A stretch of 64,000 bases of DNA from contig PERL01000005.1 in NCBI GenBank assembly GCA_002928735.1, forward strand, positions 124,001 through 188,000. The letters are read 5' to 3'. This DNA comes from Hyphomicrobium sp. (GTDB lineage Bacteria; Pseudomonadota; Alphaproteobacteria; Rhizobiales; Hyphomicrobiaceae). Position 1 is the stretch's first letter; each line of letters begins with the position of its first letter. The position numbers were made by a program, and so were the translations under genes. Below are positions 52,342 through 61,154 of the stretch, piece after piece. Below the pieces are notes generated by a model. That model saw nothing but the letters and a program-made list of their open reading frames with translations. It made no database searches and was not told where the DNA came from.

Positions 52342-53424
52342 CTACTCGGCTGCCCCGCGCAACAGATTGGCGCGCACACTGCGCGGCGATGAGCCGGTCC
52401 AGCGGCGTACCGCGCGGCTAAACGCAGATAGCTCCGAATAGCCCAGCAGGAAGGCGATTTCGGACAGTGATAGTTGGCGCTGGCGCAGGTAGGTCAGTGC
52501 AAGATCGCGCCGCGCCGTCTCCACGAGACCCATAAAGGTCAAACCGTCGAAGTGCAATTCACGCTGGATATGGGTTGGGGCCAGTCGCAATTCCGCGGCG
52601 ATTTCGTCTAGCGATGGAACCCCTTCAGCAAGCCGGGCCCGCACGGCGGCCCGCACCTGATCGGAGATGCGCGCTCGCAGGCCGGGCCGCGCGCCGATCT
52701 GCTCCAGGCAATGGCGCATCGCCACCATCAGGCGCGGATCGTGCGTGGGCATCGGGATGCGGAGAACGTCGGCGGTGAACAGCAGCGCATTGGATGGCCG
52801 GGAGAAATAAACGGGTGCTCCGAAGGCCTGCTCATGCTCGCGCCAGCCTTCCGGCCGGGGATGTTCGAAGTGAACTTCCTCCGGTGCCCACCGTGCGCCT
52901 AAGCTGGTGCGCATGAAGGTGACGATCTGGCCCAGGGTGAGTTCCGCATCCTGACGCCGCTCCAAGATCGCCGGCGCCTCGATCCTGTACTCGAACCGCA
53001 CCGGCCCGGTGGCATCGCGGCCAAGCCGCATGGAGGACGACTGCTGATGCAGAGGAAACAGCTCAACCAGTGTTGTCAGGGCTGACCCCAGGGTCGGCGC
53101 CGACAGGGCCGCATAGCCCCACACGCCGAGGTCGCGGGGGTCAAACTTCACGCCGAACCATAGCCCGAAATTATCAGACTGCGTGGACCGCGCACTTTCT
53201 TCGAACAATTTGCAAAACGATTGGAGGTCGAGCACGAGAGTCGGCAATCCGGCCATTTCGGGTGCGATGCCCGCCTCGCCAAAAATGCGATCGACGTCGC
53301 CGTTCAGCCGTTCGATCCAAGACACCACACCAGTGGCTGACGCGGCAATGACACCGGGCGCCGGACTGCGGCGCGTCTCGCCCTTTTCAGAAATCGGTTC
53401 TGTTGCGCCCCGGCTCCAGCCCAT
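52342..53424 (-). CDS. AraC-family transcriptional regulator (OruR-type)
   Basis: 360 residues. The N-terminal arabinose-binding-like DUF region has NFGLWFGVKFDPRDLGVWGYAALSAPTLGSAL. The C-terminal HTH pair has VPSLDEIAAELRLAPTHIQRELHFDGLTFMGLVETARRDLALTYLR and LSLSEIAFLLGYSELSAFSRAVRRWTGSSP. It is the GbpR/OruR group that senses metabolites. Its position in the amino-alcohol cluster suggests it controls it (inference). Exact start uncertain. Confidence 0.9.
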   Translation of the reverse strand: MGWSRGATEPISEKGETRRSPAPGVIAASATGVVSWIERLNGDVDRIFGEAGIAPEMAGLPTLVLDLQSFCKLFEESARSTQSDNFGLWFGVKFDPRDLGVWGYAALSAPTLGSALTTLVELFPLHQQSSSMRLGRDATGPVRFEYRIEAPAILERRQDAELTLGQIVTFMRTSLGARWAPEEVHFEHPRPEGWREHEQAFGAPVYFSRPSNALLFTADVLRIPMPTHDPRLMVAMRHCLEQIGARPGLRARISDQVRAAVRARLAEGVPSLDEIAAELRLAPTHIQRELHFDGLTFMGLVETARRDLALTYLRQRQLSLSEIAFLLGYSELSAFSRAVRRWTGSSPRSVRANLLRGAAE

Positions 53425-53529
53425 CCATCACCTCGGTCCCAAGGGATGTCGAGGCTAGCAGAGGCCCTTCAGTGGTCAAGCGCAAGGGGTGGGCAACCTT
53501 AGGCGGACATGCCCAGGAGATAGGCAGGA

Positions 53530-54600
53530 TCAGCCAAAAATCCTCTTCCATAACGTTTTGGACGTGCCAGCCGACGCGAATGGACGTGCCGACGCGAACC
53601 GCGAAAGGTAAGCGTGGCAGAGCGGTACGGTGCCTTGCGTGTAGGCCACGCCCATTGATCGGGCGAGATCCGTTTCGGAGTGGGAGCCGATCCAGGCCAC
53701 TAGAAGAATGCGCCGAAGCATGACAAACGTTGCGATCTCCGCCTCTTCCTCGGCGCTCAAGGCGCCGATACGACGGTATCCACGCACCCACGCCTTAATG
53801 AGGTCGGGCACTTCGGTCTCATGTTCAAAAAACGACACCGTCGTTGCGCAGTCGTAGAGATACCAGGAGAAGCCGCAGTCGTCGAAATCGATGACCTTCA
53901 CTTTGCCGCCGTCCATCAAGAGGTTGGCAAGCCGCATATCGCCATGCACCAGCCCGAACACAGCGTCGCCCTTGCCGATGCCGCGCAACCGCTGTTCGAT
54001 GACCGACACCGTTTCGGCCAAGACCGCCTCGATCTCCGGCGTCATGCCCATGCCGTCGCGCCACCGGCCCCAGTGCGGCGCGTTTCCAATACTGGTTTCG
54101 AAGTCCCACACGTGGCGCTCAAACCACGGGGGGCGGCTCCAGTTCTTTACATGGGCGTGCATGCGCGCCGCCGTTTCGCCGAGTTTTTCGAATCCGGCCA
54201 CGTCGTTCGCGGCCGGTTCCGCACCCTCCTCCCAACCGAACAGCACGACGTTGCGCGGTAACGCGCCGTCGAGCGCTAGTGTTTGGATAAAGTCACCGTC
54301 GAGACCTGGTACGGGTGCTGGCGTCGTGATCGTTCCGCTTTGTTTGAGCGAGCGCACCCAGGCTAGTTCGGAGGCGATAGCGCGACGGGAGTGATAGCCG
54401 TCCCGGTGCACGCGAAGCGCCCATCGGCCGCCAGACGCGGGATCATCGACCCGATATGTGATGTTCTCGGAGATATTGATCAGCGTGACGGTGGCGGCCG
54501 GAGACAGGCCGTAGCGGCCAAGTGCGCGGATGGCCAGTTGTTCGATCTGGCGGTTGCCAGACTGTGGGCCCGCGGTGCCGACTAGAGCATTTTGGTCCAT
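53530..54600 (-). CDS. APH-family phosphotransferase (amino-alcohol or hydroxylysine kinase type)
   Basis: 356 residues from ATG 54600; the longer open frame lacks a coding look. The kinase motifs are LVHGDMRLANLLMDGG (catalytic loop HGD) and VKVIDFDDCGFSWYLYD (metal-binding D). ITYRVDDPASGGRWALRVHRDGY is the N-lobe. It resembles the AGPHD1/hydroxylysine-kinase branch more than antibiotic kinases. The nearby class III PLP enzyme and aldehyde dehydrogenase suggest it phosphorylates an amino alcohol before beta-elimination (inference). Confidence 0.85.
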   Translation of the reverse strand: MDQNALVGTAGPQSGNRQIEQLAIRALGRYGLSPAATVTLINISENITYRVDDPASGGRWALRVHRDGYHSRRAIASELAWVRSLKQSGTITTPAPVPGLDGDFIQTLALDGALPRNVVLFGWEEGAEPAANDVAGFEKLGETAARMHAHVKNWSRPPWFERHVWDFETSIGNAPHWGRWRDGMGMTPEIEAVLAETVSVIEQRLRGIGKGDAVFGLVHGDMRLANLLMDGGKVKVIDFDDCGFSWYLYDCATTVSFFEHETEVPDLIKAWVRGYRRIGALSAEEEAEIATFVMLRRILLVAWIGSHSETDLARSMGVAYTQGTVPLCHAYLSRFASARPFASAGTSKTLWKRIFG

Positions 54601-54803
54601 TTCCAACACCGTTGTGCAGTTTGCAAAAACCACACTAACTGAGAGTGAGGCCCAAAACTTGACACCACCCATTCCCTCTTTGACGGTTTGGCTATGCACT
54701 CCATCGAAGATCGGAGAGGAGTGTACATCATGATAATTGGAATTCGAACCGCCGGAATTCTGGTCCGGTGCTTGAGTACGGTTGGTTGCGACTTTACGGC
54801 GGG

Positions 54804-55940
54804 CTATGGTTTGCCGCCGGCGGTGGCCACCGTCATTTCGTTGCCGCGCCAGGTGAAGCGGTTGCCCATGAAGCCTTGGATCCAGAGCACGGGGAGTGCG
54901 AGATCGCGCGCGAGCCAAGCGGCGGGGGATGCGAGGGTCATGTGCCAGTCCGCGGATTTGGCGAGGGCGGCTTCGGCGCCGTACCAGACGACCCAAAGCG
55001 CGGCGATACTGGCGACAGGGTTTAGGCCGAAGCTTGCGCCAGCATAGGCAGCGGCAAGAGCGGGCGCGAGGCTGCCAGAGAGAATTTCCAATAGGTAGTA
55101 TGGAATGAACGTTGAGCGGCGGAGGCGGGCCCAGCGGACTTGGCGCTGCCAGACCTGAGCAGCGGTCTTGCGTCCCAGGGGCTGCGCATAGGGGCGGTCG
55201 ACGAGGCGGACACGAAGGCCGCGCTGACGGACGATCTTGGTGGCGGCCGCATCTTCAGCGATTTCCAGTGCGAGTGCGCCGATGCCGCCAGCTTCATCGA
55301 GATCGGATTTTTTCCAGAGCATCGACTTGCCTTGGGCAAAGCCGAAACCGAACGCGTCGGCGGCGAGCTGCCAGCGGGCTTGATAGGTGTTGAGGAAGGC
55401 GCATTCCATTTCGGCCCAGGCGCCATCGGGTTGGCTGCCGACGGGGGGCGAGCAGACGAGGCCCGTTCCCGACCGGAAGGCTGCCAACATTTCACCGATG
55501 TAGGTGGGCGGCATCAGAACATTGCTGTCGGCCATGATGACCCACGGCGTGGTGGCGGCGTTCCAGCCTTTGATCAGGTTGTTAAGTTTAGGATTGGGCG
55601 TGGAGCGGTCGTCGCCGATTAAGAGGCGCGACCGGATACCGGGATACTGCTGCATGAGCGCGCGGACGAGCGGAACGGCGGGATCGTGCTCGCGGGCCGA
55701 GCAGAAGATGATCTCGTAGTTGGGATGATCGAGATGAAATGTGGTTCTCAGCGTGGCTTCGTCGAAGGGGTCTAGGCCGCAAATGGGGCGGAGGATCGTG
55801 ACCGGTTCGGCGTTCCATCTAGCGCGGCTGGGTGCGCGGTTCGGTTTCAGCGTGCGGACGATGCCGATTCCCGTCGTTAACAGATGGACCAGAAGTGCGC
55901 TGGCGGTGAAAATCAGAGCTGTGACGGTCAGTGCGTCCAT
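54804..55940 (-). CDS. Ceramide-glucosyltransferase-like lipid glycosyltransferase (GT21)
   Basis: 378 residues. An N-terminal membrane helix (TVTALIFTASALLVHLLTTGIGI), then a GT-A domain with ADSNVLMPPTYIG, EIAEDAAATKIV and the QxxRW motif in QVRWARLRR. Hydrophobic C-terminal helices follow (GSLAPALAAAYAGASFGLN; VASIAALWVVWYGAEAALA). It glycosylates a lipid acceptor such as diacylglycerol. It follows btaB by 42 bp, in the same direction, as in phosphate-stress glycolipid operons. Confidence 0.85.
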   Translation of the reverse strand: MDALTVTALIFTASALLVHLLTTGIGIVRTLKPNRAPSRARWNAEPVTILRPICGLDPFDEATLRTTFHLDHPNYEIIFCSAREHDPAVPLVRALMQQYPGIRSRLLIGDDRSTPNPKLNNLIKGWNAATTPWVIMADSNVLMPPTYIGEMLAAFRSGTGLVCSPPVGSQPDGAWAEMECAFLNTYQARWQLAADAFGFGFAQGKSMLWKKSDLDEAGGIGALALEIAEDAAATKIVRQRGLRVRLVDRPYAQPLGRKTAAQVWQRQVRWARLRRSTFIPYYLLEILSGSLAPALAAAYAGASFGLNPVASIAALWVVWYGAEAALAKSADWHMTLASPAAWLARDLALPVLWIQGFMGNRFTWRGNEMTVATAGGKP

Positions 55941-55982
55941 GGCGGTCGTCCTTCAATCGGAGTCGCAGCGCGGCAATCCGAT

Positions 55983-56642
55983 CTAGATCTTGCGCGTGAG
56001 CACGGCGTAGTCGGTGTAGCCGCGATGCATTCGGCTAAACGAGAGCGTGAGGCCTTTGGTTGCCGCGACGCGGCGGCAGACGTTTTCGAGATCGGGGCGC
56101 GGTGTGACGGTATAGTGGTTGAGAAAGGCGAACAGCGCGGTTTTGAATGCGCCGGGCAGACGGCCACATTGGCCGAAGTCGACGATGTGGAGGCTGCCGC
56201 CGGGGGCGGTGTGCGCGGCGCCGATATCGAGGGCTTCCTGCCAACCGGGAATCATCGACAGGGCGTAGGAGAAGACGACACGGTCGAATTGGGGGATGCC
56301 GATGGCGTCTGCGGCAGAGAAGGCCGTTGCGTCGGCCTGGGCGACTTGGATGCGCCGGGCGAGGCGCTTGCGCTCGATGGATGCGCGGGCCGTGTCGAGC
56401 ATCGCGTTGGAGACGTCGACGCCATAAATGTTCGCAGCCGGATAGCGTTCGGCGATGCGGATCAGGTTCCACGCCGTGCCGCAGCCGATTTCAAGGATCG
56501 TTTCGCCCGGATTGGGCTTTAGATCCGTAATCAAGTGCTTGCGGCCGATCAGATAGTGGGTGCGCGTTAGGTCGTAGATGAAGCGCTGATAGCGGTAGTG
56601 CCGATCCATGCGCTCTGCGTCGGATGGGCGTGTCGACGTCAT
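55983..56642 (-). CDS. btaB: Betaine-lipid N-methyltransferase BtaB
   Basis: 219 residues. The SAM motif is ILEIGCGTAWNLIRIAERYP, with YGVDVSNAMLDTARASI and VVFSYALSMIPGWQEAL. It methylates diacylglycerylhomoserine three times to give DGTS. The start overlaps the btaA stop by one base. As expected for BtaB, it lies next to btaA and lacks membrane segments. Confidence 0.9.
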   Translation of the reverse strand: MTSTRPSDAERMDRHYRYQRFIYDLTRTHYLIGRKHLITDLKPNPGETILEIGCGTAWNLIRIAERYPAANIYGVDVSNAMLDTARASIERKRLARRIQVAQADATAFSAADAIGIPQFDRVVFSYALSMIPGWQEALDIGAAHTAPGGSLHIVDFGQCGRLPGAFKTALFAFLNHYTVTPRPDLENVCRRVAATKGLTLSFSRMHRGYTDYAVLTRKI

Positions 56643-57898
56643 CAGGCTTTATCCTTCAAAACGTAGAGGTGGAAACCGCCGTAGATCGCCGAGCGGTCGC
56701 GGGCAACCCACGCCCGAGAGGCTTCGGCTGCATAGGTCCACTGGTTCAGGATGGTGTCGGGTATGCGGCCCGGCAAGATGCTCTCCTCGCCGGCGGTGCG
56801 GAAAATAACGCGGGCTCCCGGGCGGGCGGTGCGGGTGATTTCGGTCCACAGCTCGGTGAGGACAGCGTCGTTCATCCAGTCTTGTGCATCGAGCAGAACG
56901 TAGCGGTCGAGGTGCTGGGCCGGCAGGGCGCGCAGCTGTTCGGTGTAGGACATATTGCGCATGTGGATGCGCGACGCGCGCGCGCGGATGGCTTCGTAAT
57001 TCTCAGGCTGCAAGTAGATCGGCAGCGGACCCTTCTCGTCTGACGCATAGCCTCGGTTGAAGGCCTGCCAGGCGAAGTAGTTGTCTTTAAGGTCGAAGCC
57101 GCAGGCAAGGCGAGCAAGGCGCTCTTCGACGACCTCATGCATGGGGCGGCCGCCGGAGAGCGCATCGTACTGGGCGGGCGGAATACCGAGGCCGAAGAGC
57201 GACGAGCGTAGATTCAAAATGGCGCGGACGGCGCGCTTCTCGAAAAGTGGCTTCAATTCGCGGGCATAGATTTCGCGCTGTTCTTCGAGCGTGGTGGCCT
57301 TGAGTATGTTGCGCGGGTCGCGGCCGTAGAGCTTGGCGGCAGTATGGCCAGCGGCGATGAAGCGGCCGAGAAGGCCGTAGCGGTAGAAGCCGCGTGCGAA
57401 GCGCTCAATGTTGCGGCGGCCGGTGATGTCCCGGCTGTTCCAGAACGTGCGCGTGACGTCATCGAGGCGGTCGCTGATGTGGGTGTCGAAGAGCGCGACG
57501 TTCGATTTCTTGTCGGCGGCGCCGAAGAAGGCGTAAAATGAGTCGTAATCGGGAAGGTGGCGCAGGGCCGCATTTTTGAGGCGGTTCAGGGCTGCGTGCG
57601 ATGCGTTAAGGTCAACGGCGATTATTTCGGCTGGGTCGGCGACCAGATAGGAGAGCGCGTTGCACCCGCCGGATGCGATCGTGATGACGCGGTGGCCGCT
57701 TTCAATCCGCAGGGCTTCGAGATCGACGACCGGGTCTTCCCAGATTTGGGGATAGACGAGACTGGAGAACGCGAACGTGAATGCGCGTTCGTTGAGGCCA
57801 GCAATGGAGAATAGACCGTTTTGTTGAACGGCTGCGCCGACCAGCGTGCTGCTCTTGCGGCGCGGGAGTTCGGCGGCATCAATTTCGGCTGGGTTCAT
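56642..57898 (-). CDS. btaA: SAM:diacylglycerol 3-amino-3-carboxypropyltransferase BtaA (DUF3419)
   Basis: 418 residues, full length. It has LVYPQIWEDPVVDLEALRIESGHRVITIASGGCNALSYLVADPAEIIAVDLN, the BtaA/DUF3419 signature with a SAM-binding fold. DAQDWMNDAVLTELWTEITRTARPGARVIFRTA follows near the C-terminus. It moves the aminocarboxypropyl group of SAM to diacylglycerol, the first step of betaine-lipid (DGTS) synthesis. It lies 11 bp after plcP. Confidence 0.95.
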   Translation of the reverse strand: MNPAEIDAAELPRRKSSTLVGAAVQQNGLFSIAGLNERAFTFAFSSLVYPQIWEDPVVDLEALRIESGHRVITIASGGCNALSYLVADPAEIIAVDLNASHAALNRLKNAALRHLPDYDSFYAFFGAADKKSNVALFDTHISDRLDDVTRTFWNSRDITGRRNIERFARGFYRYGLLGRFIAAGHTAAKLYGRDPRNILKATTLEEQREIYARELKPLFEKRAVRAILNLRSSLFGLGIPPAQYDALSGGRPMHEVVEERLARLACGFDLKDNYFAWQAFNRGYASDEKGPLPIYLQPENYEAIRARASRIHMRNMSYTEQLRALPAQHLDRYVLLDAQDWMNDAVLTELWTEITRTARPGARVIFRTAGEESILPGRIPDTILNQWTYAAEASRAWVARDRSAIYGGFHLYVLKDKA

Positions 57899-57909
57899 GG
57901 GGAGCTTTC

Positions 57910-58731
57910 TTAGGCCGCTTCGGACAATGAGCCGTCTGGCGGGGCGCTATCGGGTTTCGCAATAAGACCGGCATTGCGCGCTGGAATTTGCCAGTGGATC
58001 ACTTTGATCTCGCCGGAATGGGTTTCGACGAGCGCGGTGGCGCTTTCGACCCAATCGCCGCAATTGAGATAGTGGACGCCGTCGATCATGCGGTCGGCCG
58101 CATGATGGATGTGGCCGCAGATGACGCCATCGACGTCATAGCGCCGGGCTACACCAGACAGCGCCGTTTCGAATTCGCCGATGAAGTTGACGGCCGATTT
58201 CACGCGGCTCTTGAGGTAGCTGGAGAGTGACCAGTAGCCGAGGCCACATTTGTTGCGCAGCCAGTTCAGGGGCGCGTTGGCCCACAAGGCCAGCTCGTAG
58301 CCACGGTCGCCGAGGAAGGCGAGCCACTTGGCATAGCGTACGACGATATCGAACTCGTCGCCATGAAGGACGACGTATTTCTTGCCGGCGGCGGACTCGA
58401 AAATTGCGTCGCGTCGGATTTCAATGCTGCCGAAATTCAGGCCGCAATAGTCGCGCAGGCCTTCGTCGTGATTTCCGGGGATATAGATAACGCGCGATCC
58501 CTTGCGGGCTTTGCGGAGCAGCTTTTGTATGACGTCGTTGTGAGATTGTGCCCAGACGGGGCCGCGGCGGACTTTCCAGAAATCGACGATATCGCCGACG
58601 AGATAATATGTGTCGGCGTCGACGCGCTTGAGGAAATCCAACAGGGCCGGAGCCTGGGCGGCACGGGTGCCGAGGTGAACATCGGAAATGAAAACCGTGC
58701 GGTAATTCATTTCGGCGCAGGCGTCGGTCAC
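57910..58731 (-). CDS. plcP: Metallophosphoesterase, PlcP-type phospholipase C
   Basis: 273 residues. The calcineurin-like metal ligands are complete: FISDVHLGT, LVGDIVDFWKVRRGP, YIPGNHDEGLRDY, VLHGDEFD and VICGHIHHA. The sequence is close to PlcP, which removes phosphocholine or similar headgroups from phospholipids to release diacylglycerol in phosphate starvation. UDP-2,3-diacylglucosamine hydrolase (LpxH-like) is an alternative by fold. The operon with btaA-btaB favours PlcP. ATG at 58710 is another possible start. A Pho-box-like site lies upstream. Confidence 0.87.
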   Translation of the reverse strand: MTDACAEMNYRTVFISDVHLGTRAAQAPALLDFLKRVDADTYYLVGDIVDFWKVRRGPVWAQSHNDVIQKLLRKARKGSRVIYIPGNHDEGLRDYCGLNFGSIEIRRDAIFESAAGKKYVVLHGDEFDIVVRYAKWLAFLGDRGYELALWANAPLNWLRNKCGLGYWSLSSYLKSRVKSAVNFIGEFETALSGVARRYDVDGVICGHIHHAADRMIDGVHYLNCGDWVESATALVETHSGEIKVIHWQIPARNAGLIAKPDSAPPDGSLSEAA

Positions 58732-58785
58732 AGGGCGCCTCGATTCGCTGCTTCTCTCATACGTGAGGGAGAAAGACGAATTTGT

Positions 58786-58803
58786 GTTTCAGGCGTGTGA
58801 CAG
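58786..58803 (-). promoter_or_regulatory. Pho-box-like site upstream of plcP-btaA-btaB
   Basis: On the minus strand CTGTCACACGCCTGAAAC matches the PhoB box CTGTCAT-N4-CTGTCA(T/C) well: the first half is perfect allowing C at the last base, the second keeps 5 of 7. It lies 55 bp before the plcP start. It fits induction by phosphate starvation. Confidence 0.55.
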
Positions 58804-58913
58804 ACGCTGGTCTGCGGCGTTTTGGGGCCGTCTGGTCAGGGGATATTGCCCTTCGCCCAGCCACGCTTGCGACGGTAGCGTTAACACTTCGTGATTGATA
58901 TGCGGCGGCGAAG

Positions 58914-59105
58914 TCAGTTTGCTGAGCTTTGGAGCGGCAGCGTCGGATGGCGGGCGTCGCCGCGGCGGTTCATCGGCCGGACATACGTGATGCGGGCTTC
59001 GGGATGTTGTGATTTTACCCGCAGCGCTGCGACTAGGGCGTCGTCACCCTCGGTCGTGACATGGCGGGCGCGTCCGTCGAGATTGAGGCCGACCGTGAAT
59101 TGCAT
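58914..59105 (-). CDS. Small conserved-looking protein of unknown function
   Basis: 63 residues with a strong ribosome site (GGAGG 5 bp before ATG 59105). The start is MQFTVGLNLDGRARHVTTEGDD and it continues DALVAALRVKSQHPEARITYVRPMNRRGDARHP, suggesting an alpha/beta fold of the small rhizobial type. No family is assigned. It lies between plcP and the cupin gene, read leftward. Confidence 0.6.
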   Translation of the reverse strand: MQFTVGLNLDGRARHVTTEGDDALVAALRVKSQHPEARITYVRPMNRRGDARHPTLPLQSSAN

Positions 59106-59181
59106 GGTGTCCTCCGGCTTTCTTAAAGAGCCTGCGTGAAGATTAGCACCTCGCGTGCGATGCGACGACCCGCAAACTGCC

Positions 59182-59643
59182 TTAGGGCGTCGCGTGAGAC
59201 AGAGACCGCTGGCGGAGCAGTTCAGCGATGCGCGCTTCGGCGATGGCTTCTAGATCGGGGCGCAGGACGACGCTTTCCTGCTCGTTGGGATCGGTGCGTG
59301 CAATGACGGCCGATGTGGGGGCGTCGCTGATGTTCACCGGCAGATGCGGAACGCCGGCGGGGATGTAGACGAGGTCGCCCTTGCGGGTGTGGAAGTGGTG
59401 CTCGAGCCGGTCGCCATAGAGCGTGACGGCTTCGCCATCGAGGACGTAGATGGCGGTTTCGTGGTTTTCGTGAAGGTGCGCTTTGGCGCGGCCGCCGGGC
59501 GGGACGGTCAGCAGATGCATGCAGATCGCGCGCGACCCAACAGTTTCGGCAGCGATGCCGCAGAAGTAGGTCAGTCCCTGCTTTCCGTCATAGGTGCCTT
59601 CGGCGCGAACAACGCGGCAGGTGTTTTGGTCTGTGTGCGTCAT
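59182..59643 (-). CDS. Cupin-domain protein
   Basis: 153 residues from ATG 59643; the larger frame to 60186 runs antisense to another gene and is rejected. The cupin motifs are HLHENHETAIYVLDGEAVTLYG and GDLVYIPAGVPHLPVNIS, with a complete His/Glu metal set. Its role is unknown, possibly a small-molecule isomerase or dioxygenase relative. Confidence 0.85.
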   Translation of the reverse strand: MTHTDQNTCRVVRAEGTYDGKQGLTYFCGIAAETVGSRAICMHLLTVPPGGRAKAHLHENHETAIYVLDGEAVTLYGDRLEHHFHTRKGDLVYIPAGVPHLPVNISDAPTSAVIARTDPNEQESVVLRPDLEAIAEARIAELLRQRSLSHATP

Positions 59644-59791
59644 GGACGGGGTCCTTGAGCTTATTGGACCAAGTATATGGGTTTGAGATCGCGCAGCTGC
59701 AATTGTCTCTGCCGCCTTTGTTCCTTCGCGTTCACGTCCTATATTGATCAGCAAAGGCGCCTGCTGGCGCCACAATGTGGAGACGTGCCCC

Positions 59792-60271
59792 ATGATGCTG
59801 CGACCCCTTCTGGTTATTGCTGCCGCTGCGTTCTTCGTGTCGCCGCTGGCGGCGCAGGAGACACCGCCGCCGCTTGTTTCGCCGCCGGCCGTCGAGGGGC
59901 AGTCTCCTCCCGCGGCACCGGCTGATCCGGTGGACAAGACCGTCGATGAAACGAACGCAGCAATCGACGAGGCCAAGAAGGCTGCCATCGAGGCGATCGA
60001 GAAGGCGCGCGAGGCCTTCAAGAAGGCATTGAGTGCGGCGAAGGAAAATGCCGGGCCGGCCATCGACAAGGCCAAGGAAGCCACCATCGATGCGCTGGAG
60101 AAAGCGAAGAAGGCCACGAGCGACGTGCTCGACAAGGCCAAGCAGGCGACGGAAGAAGCGCTCGAAGCGGCAGAAGGCGAGGGCAAATCTGGCGCGCCAG
60201 CTCCCGATGCAGCGAAGCCTTCGCCGCCTGCCGATACGCCGGTTGATCCGAACGCGCCGCGCGAACTTTAG
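59792..60271 (+). CDS. Exported Ala/Lys-rich helical repeat protein
   Basis: 159 residues from ATG 59792 (an in-frame start at 59744 would bury the signal). Signal peptide MMLRPLLVIAAAAFFVSPLAAQ. A Pro-rich region precedes about 70 residues of 11-residue-type amphipathic repeats (AIDEAKKAAIEAIEKAREAF, EATIDALEKAKKATSDVLDKAKQATEEAL), then a Pro/Ala tail. This resembles LEA-like or apolipoprotein-like helices that bind membranes or protect proteins. No named family. Confidence 0.75.
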   Translation: MMLRPLLVIAAAAFFVSPLAAQETPPPLVSPPAVEGQSPPAAPADPVDKTVDETNAAIDEAKKAAIEAIEKAREAFKKALSAAKENAGPAIDKAKEATIDALEKAKKATSDVLDKAKQATEEALEAAEGEGKSGAPAPDAAKPSPPADTPVDPNAPREL

Positions 60272-60272
60272 C

Positions 60273-60286
60273 CCGCGTTCGCGCGG
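60273..60286. terminator. UUCG-tetraloop terminator between convergent genes
   Basis: CCGCG-TTCG-CGCGG, then CTGCTTTTC, lying 2 bp after the helical repeat protein stop and 11 bp before the end of the convergent gene. The stable UUCG loop and T-rich tail suit a rho-independent terminator. Confidence 0.6.
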
Positions 60287-60296
60287 CTGCTTTTCG

Positions 60297-60953
60297 CTAC
60301 TTGCCTTGCCAGTCAGTTTTGACTTCGTCGCACTTGGCGGTGACGAAGTCGTTGACGTCGGCGGCGATCATGGAGCCGAGGACGTTGACGGTGTTGTCGG
60401 TGGCGGTGGCGGTCCACATGAGGCCCTTGACGAGGGTGGGACCCTCGACCTTACCCCAGTTCATGACGGCCTTGGTAGCTTTGCCTTTTTCGAAGGTGAC
60501 TTCGGGGGTCATTTCAGCGGTGATTTTGGAGGGGGCCTCGCCGTCGTGTTCGATATCGCAGGAGACGGTGTGGGGTGCGAATTTGACGGCTTGCTTTGCG
60601 GCGGCCAGCGCCGAGGAGAGTGCGGCCCGGTCGGCCTTCAGGTCGGCGGTGCAGACAACGCGGCCCCAGGGCCAAGAGACTTTTGCCTTGGAGACGATCT
60701 TTTCCAGCTGCTCCTTGCGGAGGCTTTTTTTGACCGTGCAGGCGACGTTCTGACCGTTGGCCGGGTTGCGGAAGGCGGCGCACAGGGCAGCCTTACAGGC
60801 GCGGCGGCCTTCGCGCTCGGCAACTTCTTCTGGCGTTAAGTCGATTTTCGAGGACGACAATGTGGCTGTGTCGACAGCGGGCGTGTCGGCGGCAACGGCC
60901 GGGAGCGCCGCCGCGAGTGTGGCTGCCAGGATAAGTGCCAGTTTATTCAACAT
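60297..60953 (-). CDS. Exported protein of unknown function
   Basis: 218 residues from ATG 60953, which starts a signal peptide (MLNKLALILAATLAAALPAVAADT); longer frames run into the Hsp20 region. The mature part contains RRACKAALCAAFRNPANGQNVACTVKKSLRKEQ and VVCTADLK, with several Cys likely in disulfides, and ends in DFVTAKCDEVKTDWQGK. No family is recognised. Antisense frames are shadows. Confidence 0.75.
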   Translation of the reverse strand: MLNKLALILAATLAAALPAVAADTPAVDTATLSSSKIDLTPEEVAEREGRRACKAALCAAFRNPANGQNVACTVKKSLRKEQLEKIVSKAKVSWPWGRVVCTADLKADRAALSSALAAAKQAVKFAPHTVSCDIEHDGEAPSKITAEMTPEVTFEKGKATKAVMNWGKVEGPTLVKGLMWTATATDNTVNVLGSMIAADVNDFVTAKCDEVKTDWQGK

Positions 60954-61154
60954 GTTATATGTGTCCTGTGGTGCGAAGCGACGTTGCATAGCGGGCAAGT
61001 GGCGCTGAACTGAGGCGGGTGACGTTAACGCTTGGCAACGTGGCTTGAACGACCCCAATCTGCCCCCATATCTGACGTAACAGATCGAAAGGCGGCGCCG
61101 AATGCTTCGGGCCGTTTGATCGACGGGTCGCTTCTTCACAAGGGCCGCAAGCGA

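Noticed and set aside
59182-60186. 334-residue extended form of the cupin gene
   Set aside because: The extra N-terminus is antisense to the exported repeat protein; the ATG at 59643 gives a complete cupin.
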